Shown: piece by piece, positions 8,983 through 18,733 of the stretch
Numbering within the stretch: the first letter of the stretch is position 1
Layout of the letters: every line of letters starts with the position of its first letter
From: Paenibacillus sp. FSL R5-0766
GTDB lineage: Bacteria > Bacillota > Bacilli > Paenibacillales > Paenibacillaceae
Direction of reading: 5' to 3'
Length of the DNA stretch: 64,000 nucleotides
NCBI RefSeq assembly: GCF_037971845.1
Contig: NZ_CP150227.1
Coordinates: 992,001-1,056,000 of the forward strand
Position numbers and translations under genes: made by a program
Notes under the pieces: model-generated
What the model was told of the DNA's origin: nothing
The model's database searches: none
Seen by the model: the letters and a program-made list of their open reading frames with translations, nothing else

Positions 8983-9650
8983 GGTTACCTGAGTCTGTGC
9001 TGAAGTATCAGCATGAGATATGCCAGGCGATCGGAGAGACTTTTGTCATGGTGGGTATCTCCATTGCGGCAGCTGTTCTGATCGGGTTACCTCTGGGTAC
9101 ACTGCTGTACTTATTCCGGAGAGGACAGCGGTATCAGAATCAAACGCTGTCCTTTGTACTCGGCAGTATCGTTAACATCGTTCGTTCGTTTCCGTTCTTA
9201 CTGCTGGTTGTATTCATGATTCCATTCACACGGATTGTTGTGGGAACGTCCATAGGTACACTGGCGGCAACCGTGCCACTCTCGGTTATTGCGATTGCCT
9301 ACTACGCCAGACTGGTGGAACAAGCATTGCTGGATGTACCGAGGGGAGTGGTTGAAGCTGCTGCTTCCATGGGGGCATCGACGATGCAACTTGTGGTGAA
9401 ATTCTTGTACGTGGAGGCACGATCTGGCCTTGTACTGGGACTCACGACAGCTACGATTAGCTTCATCTCCTACTCAACGGTGATGGGCATTGTAGGTGGC
9501 GGCGGGGTTGGTGATTTTGCCATTCGCTACGGTTATCAGCGCTTCGAAACGGAAATTATGGTATTTACGATCATCATTATGATTATCCTGGTACAGATGA
9601 TCCAATTCACAGGTAGCAGACTGTCCCACTGGCTGGATCGCAGATCCTGA
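8979..9650 (+). CDS. metI: MetI-type ABC importer permease
   Basis: The 223-residue inner-membrane permease has five predicted transmembrane segments and the EAA-type cytoplasmic loop that contacts the ATPase, seen here as VVEAAASMGASTMQLVVKF. The glycine-rich stretch MGIVGGGGVGDFAIRYGYQRF is typical of MetI. It overlaps metN by four bases and precedes metQ by about 60 bp, so the three form one operon. It should form the channel for the amino acid delivered by MetQ. Confidence 0.92.
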   Translation: MRLPESVLKYQHEICQAIGETFVMVGISIAAAVLIGLPLGTLLYLFRRGQRYQNQTLSFVLGSIVNIVRSFPFLLLVVFMIPFTRIVVGTSIGTLAATVPLSVIAIAYYARLVEQALLDVPRGVVEAAASMGASTMQLVVKFLYVEARSGLVLGLTTATISFISYSTVMGIVGGGGVGDFAIRYGYQRFETEIMVFTIIIMIILVQMIQFTGSRLSHWLDRRS

Positions 9651-9714
9651 ACGGTTGGACCGTGCATTATTACGAATAACCAATACAGATTATACGATGA
9701 GGGGTAGACATGAA

Positions 9715-10554
9715 ATGAAAGCAAAAATGATGCTTATGTTGCTTGCAGTAATGCTGGTTGTAGCTGCTTGTGGCAAAAAAGAAGAAACACCTGCGGCTGA
9801 AGGAACAAAAGAAGATACACAAGCTGCACAAGAAGTTACGCTGAAAGTAGCCACGTTGATTCCGCCGATGACAGACGTACTGGATATTGTTAAACCGCTT
9901 TTGAAGGAAGATGGCGTCAATCTGGAAGTTGTTGTGCTGTCAGATAACGTTCAACCAAATACGGCACTCGCGAATAAAGAAGTGGACGCAAACTTCTTCC
10001 AACACGTGCCTTACATGACCCAGTATAATGAAGCGAACAATGCCAATCTGGTGGCTGTACAGCCTATCTATAATGCCATCTATGGCGGCTACTCCAAAAA
10101 GTACAAAACGATTGAGGAATTGCCAGAAGGTGCAACGATTGCAATTGCAAACGATCCTTCCAACATTGGTCGCTCTCTTGTGATGCTGGAGCAGAACGGA
10201 TTGATTAAGCTGAAAGAGGGCGTAGGTTTTAACGCCACACAGGCAGACATCACCGAGAATACAAAGAACTTCAAGTTTGAGGAAGTGGACTTGTTGATGC
10301 TGGCTCGCATGATGGATGATGCTGATCTGGTAGCCATGACTCCGGCATATGCCAGTCCGCTCGGTCTTACACCGAAAAAGGATGCATTGTTAACCGAGAA
10401 GGATGATTCCCATTTTGCGATCACCATGGTTGCCCGTGAGGATAACAAGGACTCCGAAGCGATTCAGAAGCTGGCTAAACGCATGGCAGGTCCAGAGGTC
10501 AAAGCTTTCTTCGAAGAGAAGTATGCAGATATTGCGATCCCGGCATTTGAATAA
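9715..10554 (+). CDS. metQ: MetQ-type substrate-binding lipoprotein
   Basis: The 279-residue lipoprotein belongs to the NlpA/MetQ family. It starts MKAKMMLMLL and has the lipobox VAAC at about residues 14-17, so the mature protein is anchored by a lipidated cysteine. The mature part shows the MetQ pattern (TLIPPMTDVLDIVKP, NFFQHVPYM, IAIANDPSNIGRSL). I use the ATG at 9715 because the extension from 9655 would place residues before the signal peptide, and GAGGGG lies upstream. It binds methionine or a close analogue outside the membrane. A terminator follows. Confidence 0.92.
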   Translation: MKAKMMLMLLAVMLVVAACGKKEETPAAEGTKEDTQAAQEVTLKVATLIPPMTDVLDIVKPLLKEDGVNLEVVVLSDNVQPNTALANKEVDANFFQHVPYMTQYNEANNANLVAVQPIYNAIYGGYSKKYKTIEELPEGATIAIANDPSNIGRSLVMLEQNGLIKLKEGVGFNATQADITENTKNFKFEEVDLLMLARMMDDADLVAMTPAYASPLGLTPKKDALLTEKDDSHFAITMVAREDNKDSEAIQKLAKRMAGPEVKAFFEEKYADIAIPAFE

Positions 10555-10586
10555 AGAATATGTAGTCCTATGTGAACAGCTTTTGA

Positions 10587-10617
10587 GATCTGAGCGATAA
10601 CGCTTGGATCTTTTTTT
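10587..10617 (+). terminator. Terminator of metNIQ
   Basis: GATCTGAGCG pairs with CGCTTGGATC (8 of 10 positions) around ATAA and is followed by seven T residues. The 10555-11093 gap otherwise holds the structured repeat at 10866-11030 and AT-rich sequence in which I see no convincing gene. Confidence 0.8.
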
Positions 10618-10865
10618 ATGGAATTCGGCAGGTTATTGTAACAAGTATTTAAAAATTTAACAATTTGGTCATATCGCTGGGTTACTTTATTTAATAGTTT
10701 TTTCGTATAATTTGTTTGAAAGTAGTTCTTTAGGATTATAAATTAAGAGATTTAAGTAATATTTCTAGTGCGAAAATTGTCTTTTGCGAGAGGCAGGACC
10801 TAATTTTTAATATCTTGAGGAAGGAGGCCTTTGTACTCTAAGAGAGCTAGACCAAGAGCTATATA

Positions 10866-11030
10866 AGCTGTACTAATCATTTACACGAAAACGGAGAGGA
10901 CAGAAAAAACTGAAAAAGCGAAGCGGTCGCCTTTATCACCGAATTTCCCCTAAAAAAGGGGAATTAAAAAAAATCTGGGGATAACAGCGATTGGAAGGTT
11001 GTTCTGTTATCGGAGTGGCAAGTGTAAATA
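10866..11030 (+). repeat. Structured dispersed repeat, copy 1
   Basis: This roughly 165-bp element is found again in inverted orientation at 45218-45381. Its ends are complementary (ATTTACAC near 10879 and GTGTAAAT near 11022). Inside, GACAGAA can pair with TTCTGTT, AAAGCGA with TCGCCTTT, and AATTTCCCC with GGGGAATT. About 40 bp near the 3' side are identical in both copies. It lies in the leader region of the chemotaxis receptor gene. No protein is encoded. It could be a MITE, a conserved RNA element, or both. Confidence 0.8.
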
Positions 11031-11093
11031 TCTCTAGTTCAACTTATAAGTAGATCAAGTAAAACTAAATTAATCTGGAAGAGGTAGAGAAAT

Positions 11094-13091
11094 TTGTCCC
11101 CCAAAAATAGCAAATCGAATTGGTTTAATAAGATCCTTAATAACTTTAAGACGAAACTGGTGGTGTCCTTTATTGCTTTCTTGGCCATTCCATCGTTCAG
11201 TATTGGAGTCTTGTCTTATAACAGTGCGAAGAATGAAGTTGAGAAGCAAATTCTACATAGTGCAATGGAAAACGTGAACCTTGCCAGTGCGACCATCGAT
11301 CTTTCGATTAATGCCAAGCGCGACCACATTGAATATTATGCGAATACACTCGCAGAGGAATTACGTCAAGAAGATGCAGAGGTTCGGGTTGTGAACGAAT
11401 TGAAGGGGTACGCTGCACAGAACAAAGACATCATCACCATAGGAGTGGGAACAGAAGCCGGTGTTTACCTGATGTCCTCCGATGCGGAAATGCCTGAAGA
11501 TTACGATCCGCGAACAAGACCATGGTACACAGAAGCGATGAGTACTCCAGAGCAGGTCATTGTTACAGACCCTTATATTTCTGCCGAGACAAACGAAATC
11601 ACCATCACCATCGCCAAGGCATTGAATGACCAATCTGGTGTAGTCCAGCTGGATCTGAATCTGTCGAATATCAGTACCTTGGTTAGTGGAATTAACGTGG
11701 GAGAACAGGGATATCTGATCCTATTGGATGCCAGCGAAAAGTATATCTACCATCCCACGGTAGAACCCGGAACAGATGCAACAGAGGATTTTTGGAAACC
11801 GGTGTATGCGAATGAATCGGGCAACTTCAACTATACCGTTGATCAAACGGATAAAGTGATGTATTACGCAACGAATGCATCCACGGGATGGAAGGTCGCT
11901 GGCACCATGTTCTCTTCTGAGGTAGACGATGCGGCAGCACCAATTCTAAAACGAATGATTATTGTTATTGTCTCCTGCCTCGTTGTTGGTATTGTGATTA
12001 TCTGGCTTGTGATGCGATCCATCATTAGACCCATTCGTCAGTTGAAGGATCAGGCGATCCAGGTGAGTGAAGGGGATCTAACCCAAACGATTACTAGCAC
12101 AAGCCATGATGAGATTGGTGAACTGAGTGATGCCTTTGGCAAAATGCAGCACAATCTGCGTGTGCTGATTCAAAATGTGGAAAACAGTACAAGCCAGGTT
12201 GTCATCTCGTCGGATGAGATGACTCAGAGTGCGGAATCAACCAGTGCGGCCAGTGAGCAGGTCGCGCGAGCCATTCAGGAAATTGCGAGTGGTGCGGAGA
12301 GACAGACCGAAGGTATTGACCACAACCATCAGGCCATGAATGAAATAACAATTGGGATAACACGAATCGCCGAACGTTCCATACAAGTTGCTGATTTGGC
12401 GAAACATACAACGGTACAAGCGGAAGAAGGCGGCAACACCGTCAAGCAGACGGTGAGTCAGATGCACTCGATTCAAGAGACGGTAGAACAGACAAACCAA
12501 TTGATTCAGGCGTTATATGAACGATCACACCAAATTTCAGCCATCACGGAGTTAATCGGAAATATAGCCAAGCAGACCAATCTGCTCGCGCTGAATGCAT
12601 CCATTGAAGCAGCTCGTGCAGGTACGCATGGGAATGGATTCGCCGTTGTAGCAGCGGAGGTACGCAAGTTGGCAGAGCAATCAGGGCAATCCGTCAATGA
12701 AATTACCGTGCTAACCACAGCGGTACAGGAAGATATGGCTGCTTCCGTTCGCATGATGGAGAAGGTGACTTCAGAGGTTGGAGAGGGTATGGAAATCTCA
12801 ACAGAGGCCATTCGGAAGTTTGAACGCATTCTGGATAGCATGCGGGAAACGACACCTCAGATTGAAGAGATTGCTGCCACGTCGCAAGAGATCACAGCAG
12901 GTGTACAGGAAGTATCTGCTGTGTCCAATGAACTGGCAGGTATTGCTTCAGGCAACGCCGCGGCCTCCGAAGAAGTGGCTGCTTCCTCAGAGGAGCAATT
13001 GGCAGCGATGGAGCAGATTTCTTCCTCGGCTCGGGGCTTGTCTACCCTGGCTGAAGAGCTACAGCGCCTGATTAGACAGTTTAAGTATTAA
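11094..13091 (+). CDS. Methyl-accepting chemotaxis protein with dCache sensor
   Basis: The 665-residue receptor starts at TTG (GGAAGAGG lies upstream). Order: cytoplasmic basic tail, transmembrane helix at about 20-42, extracellular double Cache domain (about 45-275, with DPRTRPWY), second transmembrane helix (about 285-307), HAMP domain (about 308-360), and an MCP signalling coiled coil. The coiled-coil tip reads [19 protein letters not shown], the CheA/CheW contact region. It should sense a small external ligand, often an amino or organic acid, and steer motility. The solo PAS gene follows after 72 bp with no terminator seen, so the two are probably cotranscribed. Confidence 0.95.
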   Translation: MSPKNSKSNWFNKILNNFKTKLVVSFIAFLAIPSFSIGVLSYNSAKNEVEKQILHSAMENVNLASATIDLSINAKRDHIEYYANTLAEELRQEDAEVRVVNELKGYAAQNKDIITIGVGTEAGVYLMSSDAEMPEDYDPRTRPWYTEAMSTPEQVIVTDPYISAETNEITITIAKALNDQSGVVQLDLNLSNISTLVSGINVGEQGYLILLDASEKYIYHPTVEPGTDATEDFWKPVYANESGNFNYTVDQTDKVMYYATNASTGWKVAGTMFSSEVDDAAAPILKRMIIVIVSCLVVGIVIIWLVMRSIIRPIRQLKDQAIQVSEGDLTQTITSTSHDEIGELSDAFGKMQHNLRVLIQNVENSTSQVVISSDEMTQSAESTSAASEQVARAIQEIASGAERQTEGIDHNHQAMNEITIGITRIAERSIQVADLAKHTTVQAEEGGNTVKQTVSQMHSIQETVEQTNQLIQALYERSHQISAITELIGNIAKQTNLLALNASIEAARAGTHGNGFAVVAAEVRKLAEQSGQSVNEITVLTTAVQEDMAASVRMMEKVTSEVGEGMEISTEAIRKFERILDSMRETTPQIEEIAATSQEITAGVQEVSAVSNELAGIASGNAAASEEVAASSEEQLAAMEQISSSARGLSTLAEELQRLIRQFKY

Positions 13092-13163
13092 AAAGAGATC
13101 GTAGAAGAGGGTATCACACAGGGACAGCATCACATCATGTTTCATTAGAGGGAGTGGACAACC

Positions 13164-13469
13164 ATGCAACTGGAACTCAAAGCCTTCTTACTGCTAACGG
13201 ATGCGGTCATGATTACAGATGAGGAGGGTGTGATTCTGGATGTGAATTCCGTTTATGTAACCAAAACAGGATTCTCACGGGAAAGCACCATAGGTCAGCC
13301 TGCACGATTGCTTATGGATACCCACTGGAGAGGGAACCAGACCTGGTCCGGCGTAGCCAAATTAATGAAGGCTGATCAGGAAGTATGGGAAGCTCAGGTC
13401 ACGATTACATCGGTTCATTTGGATGATTCTCTTTTTTATATCAGCATATTTAATGATGAATTTTCATGA
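13164..13469 (+). CDS. Stand-alone PAS domain protein
   Basis: The 101-residue protein is essentially one PAS domain: it begins LLTDAVMITDEEGVILDVNSVYV and continues with GFSRESTIGQPARLL. There is no output domain, signal peptide or membrane segment. A good GAGGGAG site precedes the ATG. It lies between a chemotaxis receptor and a hybrid histidine kinase, both on the same strand, so it may be a soluble sensory or adaptor partner of one of them; this is inference. It could also be the remnant of a larger diguanylate cyclase or kinase, but no decayed domain follows it. Confidence 0.75.
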   Translation: MQLELKAFLLLTDAVMITDEEGVILDVNSVYVTKTGFSRESTIGQPARLLMDTHWRGNQTWSGVAKLMKADQEVWEAQVTITSVHLDDSLFYISIFNDEFS

Positions 13470-13646
13470 AAAAAACGTTGTTTGGTGATAAGGGGATGTT
13501 AGCTGAAAGTAGTAATTATTTTCAAGAAAATGGTCAATATCGTCAATTGAATAAGGGAGCACGGCATACTATGATTTGTGTACTGAGGAACTGCGACCAT
13601 GAATCTGACAACATTCATTGAATGCATGAAATCCTGAAGTCGTAAT

Positions 13647-16600
13647 GTGGACGGTGACCAATTGCTACGCGATCTTGTACTGAATTTTACGCTGATTTTG
13701 AGCTTTCTTTTCCTGATTCATCACTATCTGAACCATACAAATGCTACCCGTTCAACATCCATCACGACTCGGATCATTATTGGTGTTACGCTGAGCATGT
13801 TGGGCACGGCGCTCTATTATTTCTCTATTGTGCTTGAGGATGGTACATTGTTGAATTTCCGGGCCATTGTGTATCTGCTTGCTGCTTATTTTGGTGGGAG
13901 TCGCTCTGCTTTCGTTACTTTTGCATTCATGTGGATATTTCGGATTAATATGGGGCGTAATCCCTTGTTGGAAAACTGGCAGTATGCGTTGACAGAGTTG
14001 TTATTTGTCGTAGCCATATGTCTGATCTTTAAGTATATCAGGGGATTTATGCAGAAGTGGTTGTCCGGAGCGTTGCTGTTGATTACTGTGTATGAGTTGT
14101 CTGCACTAAAGACAAATTCCCCTTCTCTGCTAATGATGGGGCAGATTCTCTTTTTTCAATGTATCTGCCTGCTGTCCGTTATATTATTCCTGTATTATCT
14201 GAACCAAAATCATCGATATAGGAGATTGGTCATTCAGAGGGATCAGGAAATGCTGGAGATGCTTCGTATGCAGCCGGGTTTTACTTTTAAAATCCGAAAA
14301 CAGAACGGAAAATTCGAGTATCTTGTGCTTGAGGGAGAGATGCTCTCCCAACTGGGCTTGGATATGAGTAGTCTGAAGCAAGATTACAAACTGGGCACAT
14401 TGGATATTTTACCTCAGGAGAAGATAGAGTTCCTGCGGAAGCAGTTCGACCGGGCATGGAAAGGGGAGTCTTTCTTTTACGAGATTGAGCATGGAGGTTA
14501 CTATTCACTGGTGAAGCTTCGTCCGCTGCGAGAAGAAGGTATGGTGAAGTATGTCATAGGGTATGGACTTGATATTACGGAACACAGAGCAGTTAAACGA
14601 AGGATTCAAGAGAGTGAGGAACGATACCGTACACTTGAACGAGTGTCGACAGACTGGTTTGTCGGTTTGGATGGCAACAGATGTGTGGTGTCAGTTAATC
14701 AGAAATTTCTGGATGTTCTTGATCTCGACAGGCATGAAGTCATGGGCCGTGAGCTTGAAGAATTGATATTCATTGAGCAGTCGGCGAACTGGGTGTTATC
14801 TTTTCAAAAAGTTTTACACCACAATATACCTCAGGATACGGAATTGAGTCTCATTGTTGGGAAAGGGAAAGAACAACATGTTCGGGTTCACCTTTACCCT
14901 GTAAAATCCCCTAACTCGTGTGAGAAAGTCAAGGCAGTTATTCATGACATTTCGGATCAGTACCGACGTGTTAAGGCTGACAAAGCCAGTCAGGCAAAGA
15001 GTGAGTTTCTTGCATTCATGAGTCATGAGATTCGTACCCCACTGAGCGGTATTATCAGCTTTTCGTTGTTGCTTCAACGGACAGATCTAACCTCACAACA
15101 ATTAGATTATTTGAGTAAAATCAATGCATCCTCACAAACCCTGCTTACTCTGGTGAATGATATTCTTGATTTCTCGAAAATGGAGGCAGGTAAACTGATT
15201 TTGGAGAAAGTACCCTTTGCACCAGAGGATGTGTTCAAGCGTGTGGCAGATCAGATCGGTGTGGCCCTCGGGTACAAAGATATCGAAGTGATCTTTACAA
15301 CCGACCCCGATCTGCCATTAACGGTAATTGGTGATCCTTTTCGACTTGAGCAGGTGTTATTAAATCTGCTCAGTAACGCGATTAAATTCACAGAACATGG
15401 ATATGTTATCTTGCAGGCAGAGGTAATTTCATTGGAGGCCGAGCGAGTACAGGTTCGTTTTGAGATCGAAGACACGGGGATTGGAATTTCACCTGAACAA
15501 CTGGAGCATATTTTTGTCCCGTTTACGCAAGCGGAGCCTTCCACTTATCGAACATATGGTGGCTCAGGACTTGGGCTGGTCATCTGTTACCTGCTGGTAA
15601 CCTCATTGGGAGGAGACTTGCGGGTGGACAGCGTGCTTGGAGAGTACAGTCTATTTTCATTCGACTTGATATTTGAACTTGCGGATTCGGAAGAAGAAGA
15701 GAGTTTCTCCCTGCAGACACACCCTCTCCTATATGGTGCGAATGATGTGGTTATCATTGAAGATGATGAACGGATGGGCGAAAACCTGAAGCAGCTGCTT
15801 TATTCATTCGGGATGAATCCGACGCTGTATACTTCCTTGAACCATATGATGGAGAGTGATGGGTATACTCCTGAAGCCGAAGGGACAAGTTCGATGTTGA
15901 TCATGTTGGATATGGATATAGAGGACACAGTCAATGGTTCGTTATGGGACAACTTTATGAAGCGTTTGGATCGAACGAAAATTCAGGTGTTGGGGTACAC
16001 ACGGGCATTTAGCGAAAATGCGCTGTGGATTGAGGAGAGATCCGTACACCCTGATATCATGATGGTCAAACCGATTACACGTCTGGGATTATTCGAAGTC
16101 ATTCTTGCACTTCAGGGTGAAGGGCCGCTGGTCAAAAGTCAGTTGGCTGAAGGCGACGACCCCTATTCGCTTGATCAGAAAGGACACATCCTGATAGCTG
16201 AGGATCATGAGATCAATCAACTGGCGATTCGGGCGATGCTGGAACATAAAGGGTTCCAAGTGACGCTGGCAGCCAGTGGCACAGAGGTTCTGAGAAAGTT
16301 AGACGAACAGGTATGGGAATTGATTCTAATGGATCTGTACATGCCTGATATGAATGGAGTGGAAGCAACGCGACATATTCGCAAGATGAGGGGATATGAT
16401 CGTACACCCATAATCGCGCTTACAGCAAATGCCCTACAAATAGATCATGAGAGATGTATGGAGGCTGGGATGAATGCCATCCTGACCAAACCCATCCATG
16501 AACAACAGATGGCAGACATATTGGCAACATGGATTGATCTGAGAGGTATGCGGGAGATTAGCGGAATTGATGTAGATAAGGCGATCAGGCAGATGGACGG

Positions 16601-16889
16601 CAAGCCACATATTCTGCAATATGCGCTCACGAAATTCAGGATGGAGTATGACTCGTTTCAGAACAAACTGACCACTCAACTTCGCCAGCAGCAGATTGCT
16701 GGTGCGATCCGCAGCGTTCATTCTCTCCGAGGCGTGGCTGCCAATCTGCATGCAGTGGAGCTGTTACGTCTGGTTTTTCAACTGGAATCGCTTTTGTCCC
16801 GTGCGTTATTCGAAGAAGAGGAACTGAGTTCGGTATTGGAGAAGGTACAAAAAGAGATTGATATCATTACCGGGTCTCTGCCCTGGTGA
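13647..16889 (+). CDS. Hybrid sensor histidine kinase (5TM-PAS-PAS-HisKA-HATPase-REC-REC-Hpt)
   Basis: The 1080-residue kinase starts at GTG with only a weak ribosome binding site. Residues about 10-190 form a multi-helix membrane sensor of the 5TM-LYT type. Two PAS-like regions follow (about 205-320 and 325-450). The HisKA box MSHEIRTPLSG has its phospho-acceptor at His460. The ATPase has N-box LLNLLSNAIKFTEHG and G-box GGSGLGLV. The first receiver (about 705-830) looks degenerate (MLDMDIED in place of the usual phospho-site). The second has MDLYMPDMNG with Asp896. The C-terminal Hpt domain has His1025 in HSLRG. It is convergent with an OmpR-type regulator that could be the final acceptor. 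Confidence 0.92.
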   Translation: MDGDQLLRDLVLNFTLILSFLFLIHHYLNHTNATRSTSITTRIIIGVTLSMLGTALYYFSIVLEDGTLLNFRAIVYLLAAYFGGSRSAFVTFAFMWIFRINMGRNPLLENWQYALTELLFVVAICLIFKYIRGFMQKWLSGALLLITVYELSALKTNSPSLLMMGQILFFQCICLLSVILFLYYLNQNHRYRRLVIQRDQEMLEMLRMQPGFTFKIRKQNGKFEYLVLEGEMLSQLGLDMSSLKQDYKLGTLDILPQEKIEFLRKQFDRAWKGESFFYEIEHGGYYSLVKLRPLREEGMVKYVIGYGLDITEHRAVKRRIQESEERYRTLERVSTDWFVGLDGNRCVVSVNQKFLDVLDLDRHEVMGRELEELIFIEQSANWVLSFQKVLHHNIPQDTELSLIVGKGKEQHVRVHLYPVKSPNSCEKVKAVIHDISDQYRRVKADKASQAKSEFLAFMSHEIRTPLSGIISFSLLLQRTDLTSQQLDYLSKINASSQTLLTLVNDILDFSKMEAGKLILEKVPFAPEDVFKRVADQIGVALGYKDIEVIFTTDPDLPLTVIGDPFRLEQVLLNLLSNAIKFTEHGYVILQAEVISLEAERVQVRFEIEDTGIGISPEQLEHIFVPFTQAEPSTYRTYGGSGLGLVICYLLVTSLGGDLRVDSVLGEYSLFSFDLIFELADSEEEESFSLQTHPLLYGANDVVIIEDDERMGENLKQLLYSFGMNPTLYTSLNHMMESDGYTPEAEGTSSMLIMLDMDIEDTVNGSLWDNFMKRLDRTKIQVLGYTRAFSENALWIEERSVHPDIMMVKPITRLGLFEVILALQGEGPLVKSQLAEGDDPYSLDQKGHILIAEDHEINQLAIRAMLEHKGFQVTLAASGTEVLRKLDEQVWELILMDLYMPDMNGVEATRHIRKMRGYDRTPIIALTANALQIDHERCMEAGMNAILTKPIHEQQMADILATWIDLRGMREISGIDVDKAIRQMDGKPHILQYALTKFRMEYDSFQNKLTTQLRQQQIAGAIRSVHSLRGVAANLHAVELLRLVFQLESLLSRALFEEEELSSVLEKVQKEIDIITGSLPW

Positions 16890-16908
16890 CATGAATGAAG
16901 CTGATGTG

Positions 16909-17583
16909 TTAAGGTGTGAACTTATATCCGACCCCCCAGATGGTTTGAATATATTGGGGGTTTTTCGGGTTTTCTTCAATTTTTTTACGAAGCTTGGTAA
17001 TGTGCACATCGATGGTGCGATCATTAATATAAGCATCAATACCACGAATGGCTTCAATCAAGGCATAACGACTATAGACTTTGCCGGGATTAAGGACAAA
17101 TAGCTTCATGATCTCAAATTCGGAGAATGTCATCTCCACTCGCTGGTTATTCAACAGGACGGCTCGCCGAGCCACATCGAGAGAAATTCCGCAATCCTGT
17201 ACAGTGACAATGGAGCTGTTCAATATGGAGTAACGACGTAATACAGCCTCAATACGTGCTTTCACTTCCTGCATGCTGAAAGGCTTGCATACATAATCAT
17301 CAGCTCCATCTATTAATGATCGAATTCGCTCCGAGACTTCGGTTAACGAAGAGATGACGATGATGGGAATTGCTGTATGCTGACGCATGAGAGAACAGGG
17401 ATTCTTGCCTTCCGAATCAGGGAGCAACAGGTCAAGAAGCAGGATATCAGGCCGCGCTTGAAGTTGTAGAAGACCATCTCTTGCGTTAGCGACACGGATA
17501 ACATCATACCCCTCACCTTGCAAATACAGGGATAATGTATCTCCTAACATGTTATCGTCCTCAATGATAAGCACTTTGGTCAT
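16909..17583 (-). CDS. OmpR/PhoB-family response regulator
   Basis: The 224-residue DNA-binding regulator has an N-terminal receiver domain (acidic pocket EDD at 8-10, phospho-acceptor Asp51 in LLLDLLLPDSEG, conserved Lys in CKPFSMQEV) and a C-terminal winged helix (about 130-224, ending VRGVGY-like as IWGVGYKFTP). It acts as a phosphorylation-controlled transcription factor. It converges tail to tail with the hybrid kinase, a plausible partner, although no cognate single-receiver kinase is adjacent. No terminator is evident beyond its start region. Confidence 0.92.
   Translation of the reverse strand: MTKVLIIEDDNMLGDTLSLYLQGEGYDVIRVANARDGLLQLQARPDILLLDLLLPDSEGKNPCSLMRQHTAIPIIVISSLTEVSERIRSLIDGADDYVCKPFSMQEVKARIEAVLRRYSILNSSIVTVQDCGISLDVARRAVLLNNQRVEMTFSEFEIMKLFVLNPGKVYSRYALIEAIRGIDAYINDRTIDVHITKLRKKIEENPKNPQYIQTIWGVGYKFTP
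16933..16965 (+). terminator. Possible terminator of the hybrid kinase inside the convergent gene
   Basis: CCCCCA pairs with TGGGGG across a 16-nt loop and is followed by TTTTT. It lies within the last codons of the regulator gene on the other strand, where the gap between the two stop codons is only 19 bp. The stem is short, so support is moderate. Confidence 0.4.
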
Positions 17584-17732
17584 GATATTCCTTTCTGAAT
17601 CGACTTCGTGTAGAAGGTCTATGATCCATGGGTTAGCTTAATATACTTGATCATGTATACCCTGATAATTAAAATATGCAACAAAAGGATGTCAGGATTC
17701 TAACATGATTGGGCAAGACCTGAGATTCTGAG

Positions 17733-18596
17733 TCAATGCTTGCCAACATGTGGATCCGCTTCACGCTCGATCAGGCGCATCAGTTTACGCTCGGTAGCGG
17801 TCTCTGGTGCCGGCGTGTAGACACTGCAACGTAGATCGGAGCTGCCTTGAACCTGCAACGAAGTCAGATCAAACAACATTTTGCCTGCTTTGGAATGTCT
17901 GAATTCGATTAAGACATCCGGAGCACTGCTGACGCTGCTTTGTTTCCAAAGGGTGTGAAAATCGGGATGTCTGTTCATCATGTCATCCAGAAATAAATTA
18001 TACCACTCATCATCGACATACTGACCATAATAGGCACGGAAAATCGCCAGAAATCCGCTAACAAAGTCCTCCCAGTTCACCGCAAGCCTGCGAAATTCCT
18101 TGCGATCAAATAACAGACTGATCATATTCCGCTGTTCGGGGGCAATCTGTTCAAAGTCCATAAAAACATGGCGGGCTGCGTCATTCCAGCCGACAATGTA
18201 ACAACGCCGATCCGAGATCACGGTAGGGCAGTGATGAAGTTCTTGCAAAATTTTCTGCAAGGAAGGGTGAAGTTGAACCGGTTCTTCTTCCAGTGTGGGC
18301 AGCTCTGTATGATGCTCCATGGCGAGCGAAAACAGATACTTTCGTTCATCCGCAGTAAGCCTCAGTGCTGAAGCAATGTTATCCAACACGGAATGGGATA
18401 CCTGAATATCCCGACCTTGTTCAAGCCAGGTATACCATGTTGTACTCACTCCTGCCAGTTGGGAAACCTCTTCTCTCCTCAGCCCAGGCGTTCTTCTCCG
18501 ACTTCCAGTGGGTAAACCGACCGATTCGGGAGAAATTTTGGAACGCTGTGTTTTCAGAAAAGTGGACAATGCCTGTAACCTGACATCGTAGTTCAA
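17733..18596 (-). CDS. XRE-family regulator with MmyB-like ligand-binding domain
   Basis: The protein is about 287 residues if it starts at the TTG at 18596, preceded by AAGGTGAT; in-frame ATGs at 18623 and 18632 lie within a dyad-rich promoter region and are less likely. The N-terminus is an XRE helix-turn-helix with SRRRTPGLRREEVSQLAGVS, a hallmark of this family. The C-terminal part (about 105-265, HPDFHTLW and similar motifs) matches the MmyB-like PAS-type ligand pocket; a structure of one family member has been reported with bound fatty acid. It is divergent from a stand-alone fabF, which suggests a local lipid-responsive circuit. That link is inference. Confidence 0.85.
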   Translation of the reverse strand: MNYDVRLQALSTFLKTQRSKISPESVGLPTGSRRRTPGLRREEVSQLAGVSTTWYTWLEQGRDIQVSHSVLDNIASALRLTADERKYLFSLAMEHHTELPTLEEEPVQLHPSLQKILQELHHCPTVISDRRCYIVGWNDAARHVFMDFEQIAPEQRNMISLLFDRKEFRRLAVNWEDFVSGFLAIFRAYYGQYVDDEWYNLFLDDMMNRHPDFHTLWKQSSVSSAPDVLIEFRHSKAGKMLFDLTSLQVQGSSDLRCSVYTPAPETATERKLMRLIEREADPHVGKH

Positions 18597-18627
18597 TCCA
18601 TCACCTTCAATCCTCGTTATCATGGTA

Positions 18628-18650
18628 GTCATTATACTATTATAATTGAC
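18628..18650. promoter_or_regulatory. Dyad between the MmyB-type regulator and fabF, candidate operator
   Basis: GTCATTATA and TATAATTGAC form an inverted repeat around CTAT, with one extra base in the second arm. It sits in the divergent promoter region and contains TATAAT-like sequence, so a bound regulator could block both directions. Autoregulation by the adjacent XRE protein is the simplest guess. Confidence 0.45.
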
Positions 18651-18733
18651 AACTTGTAATAGGATATTCGAAAGTGCACTATTAGTAGCAGAGCGTAAGC
18701 GTAAGGTAGACAACAGCATTGAAGGAGGATGGA

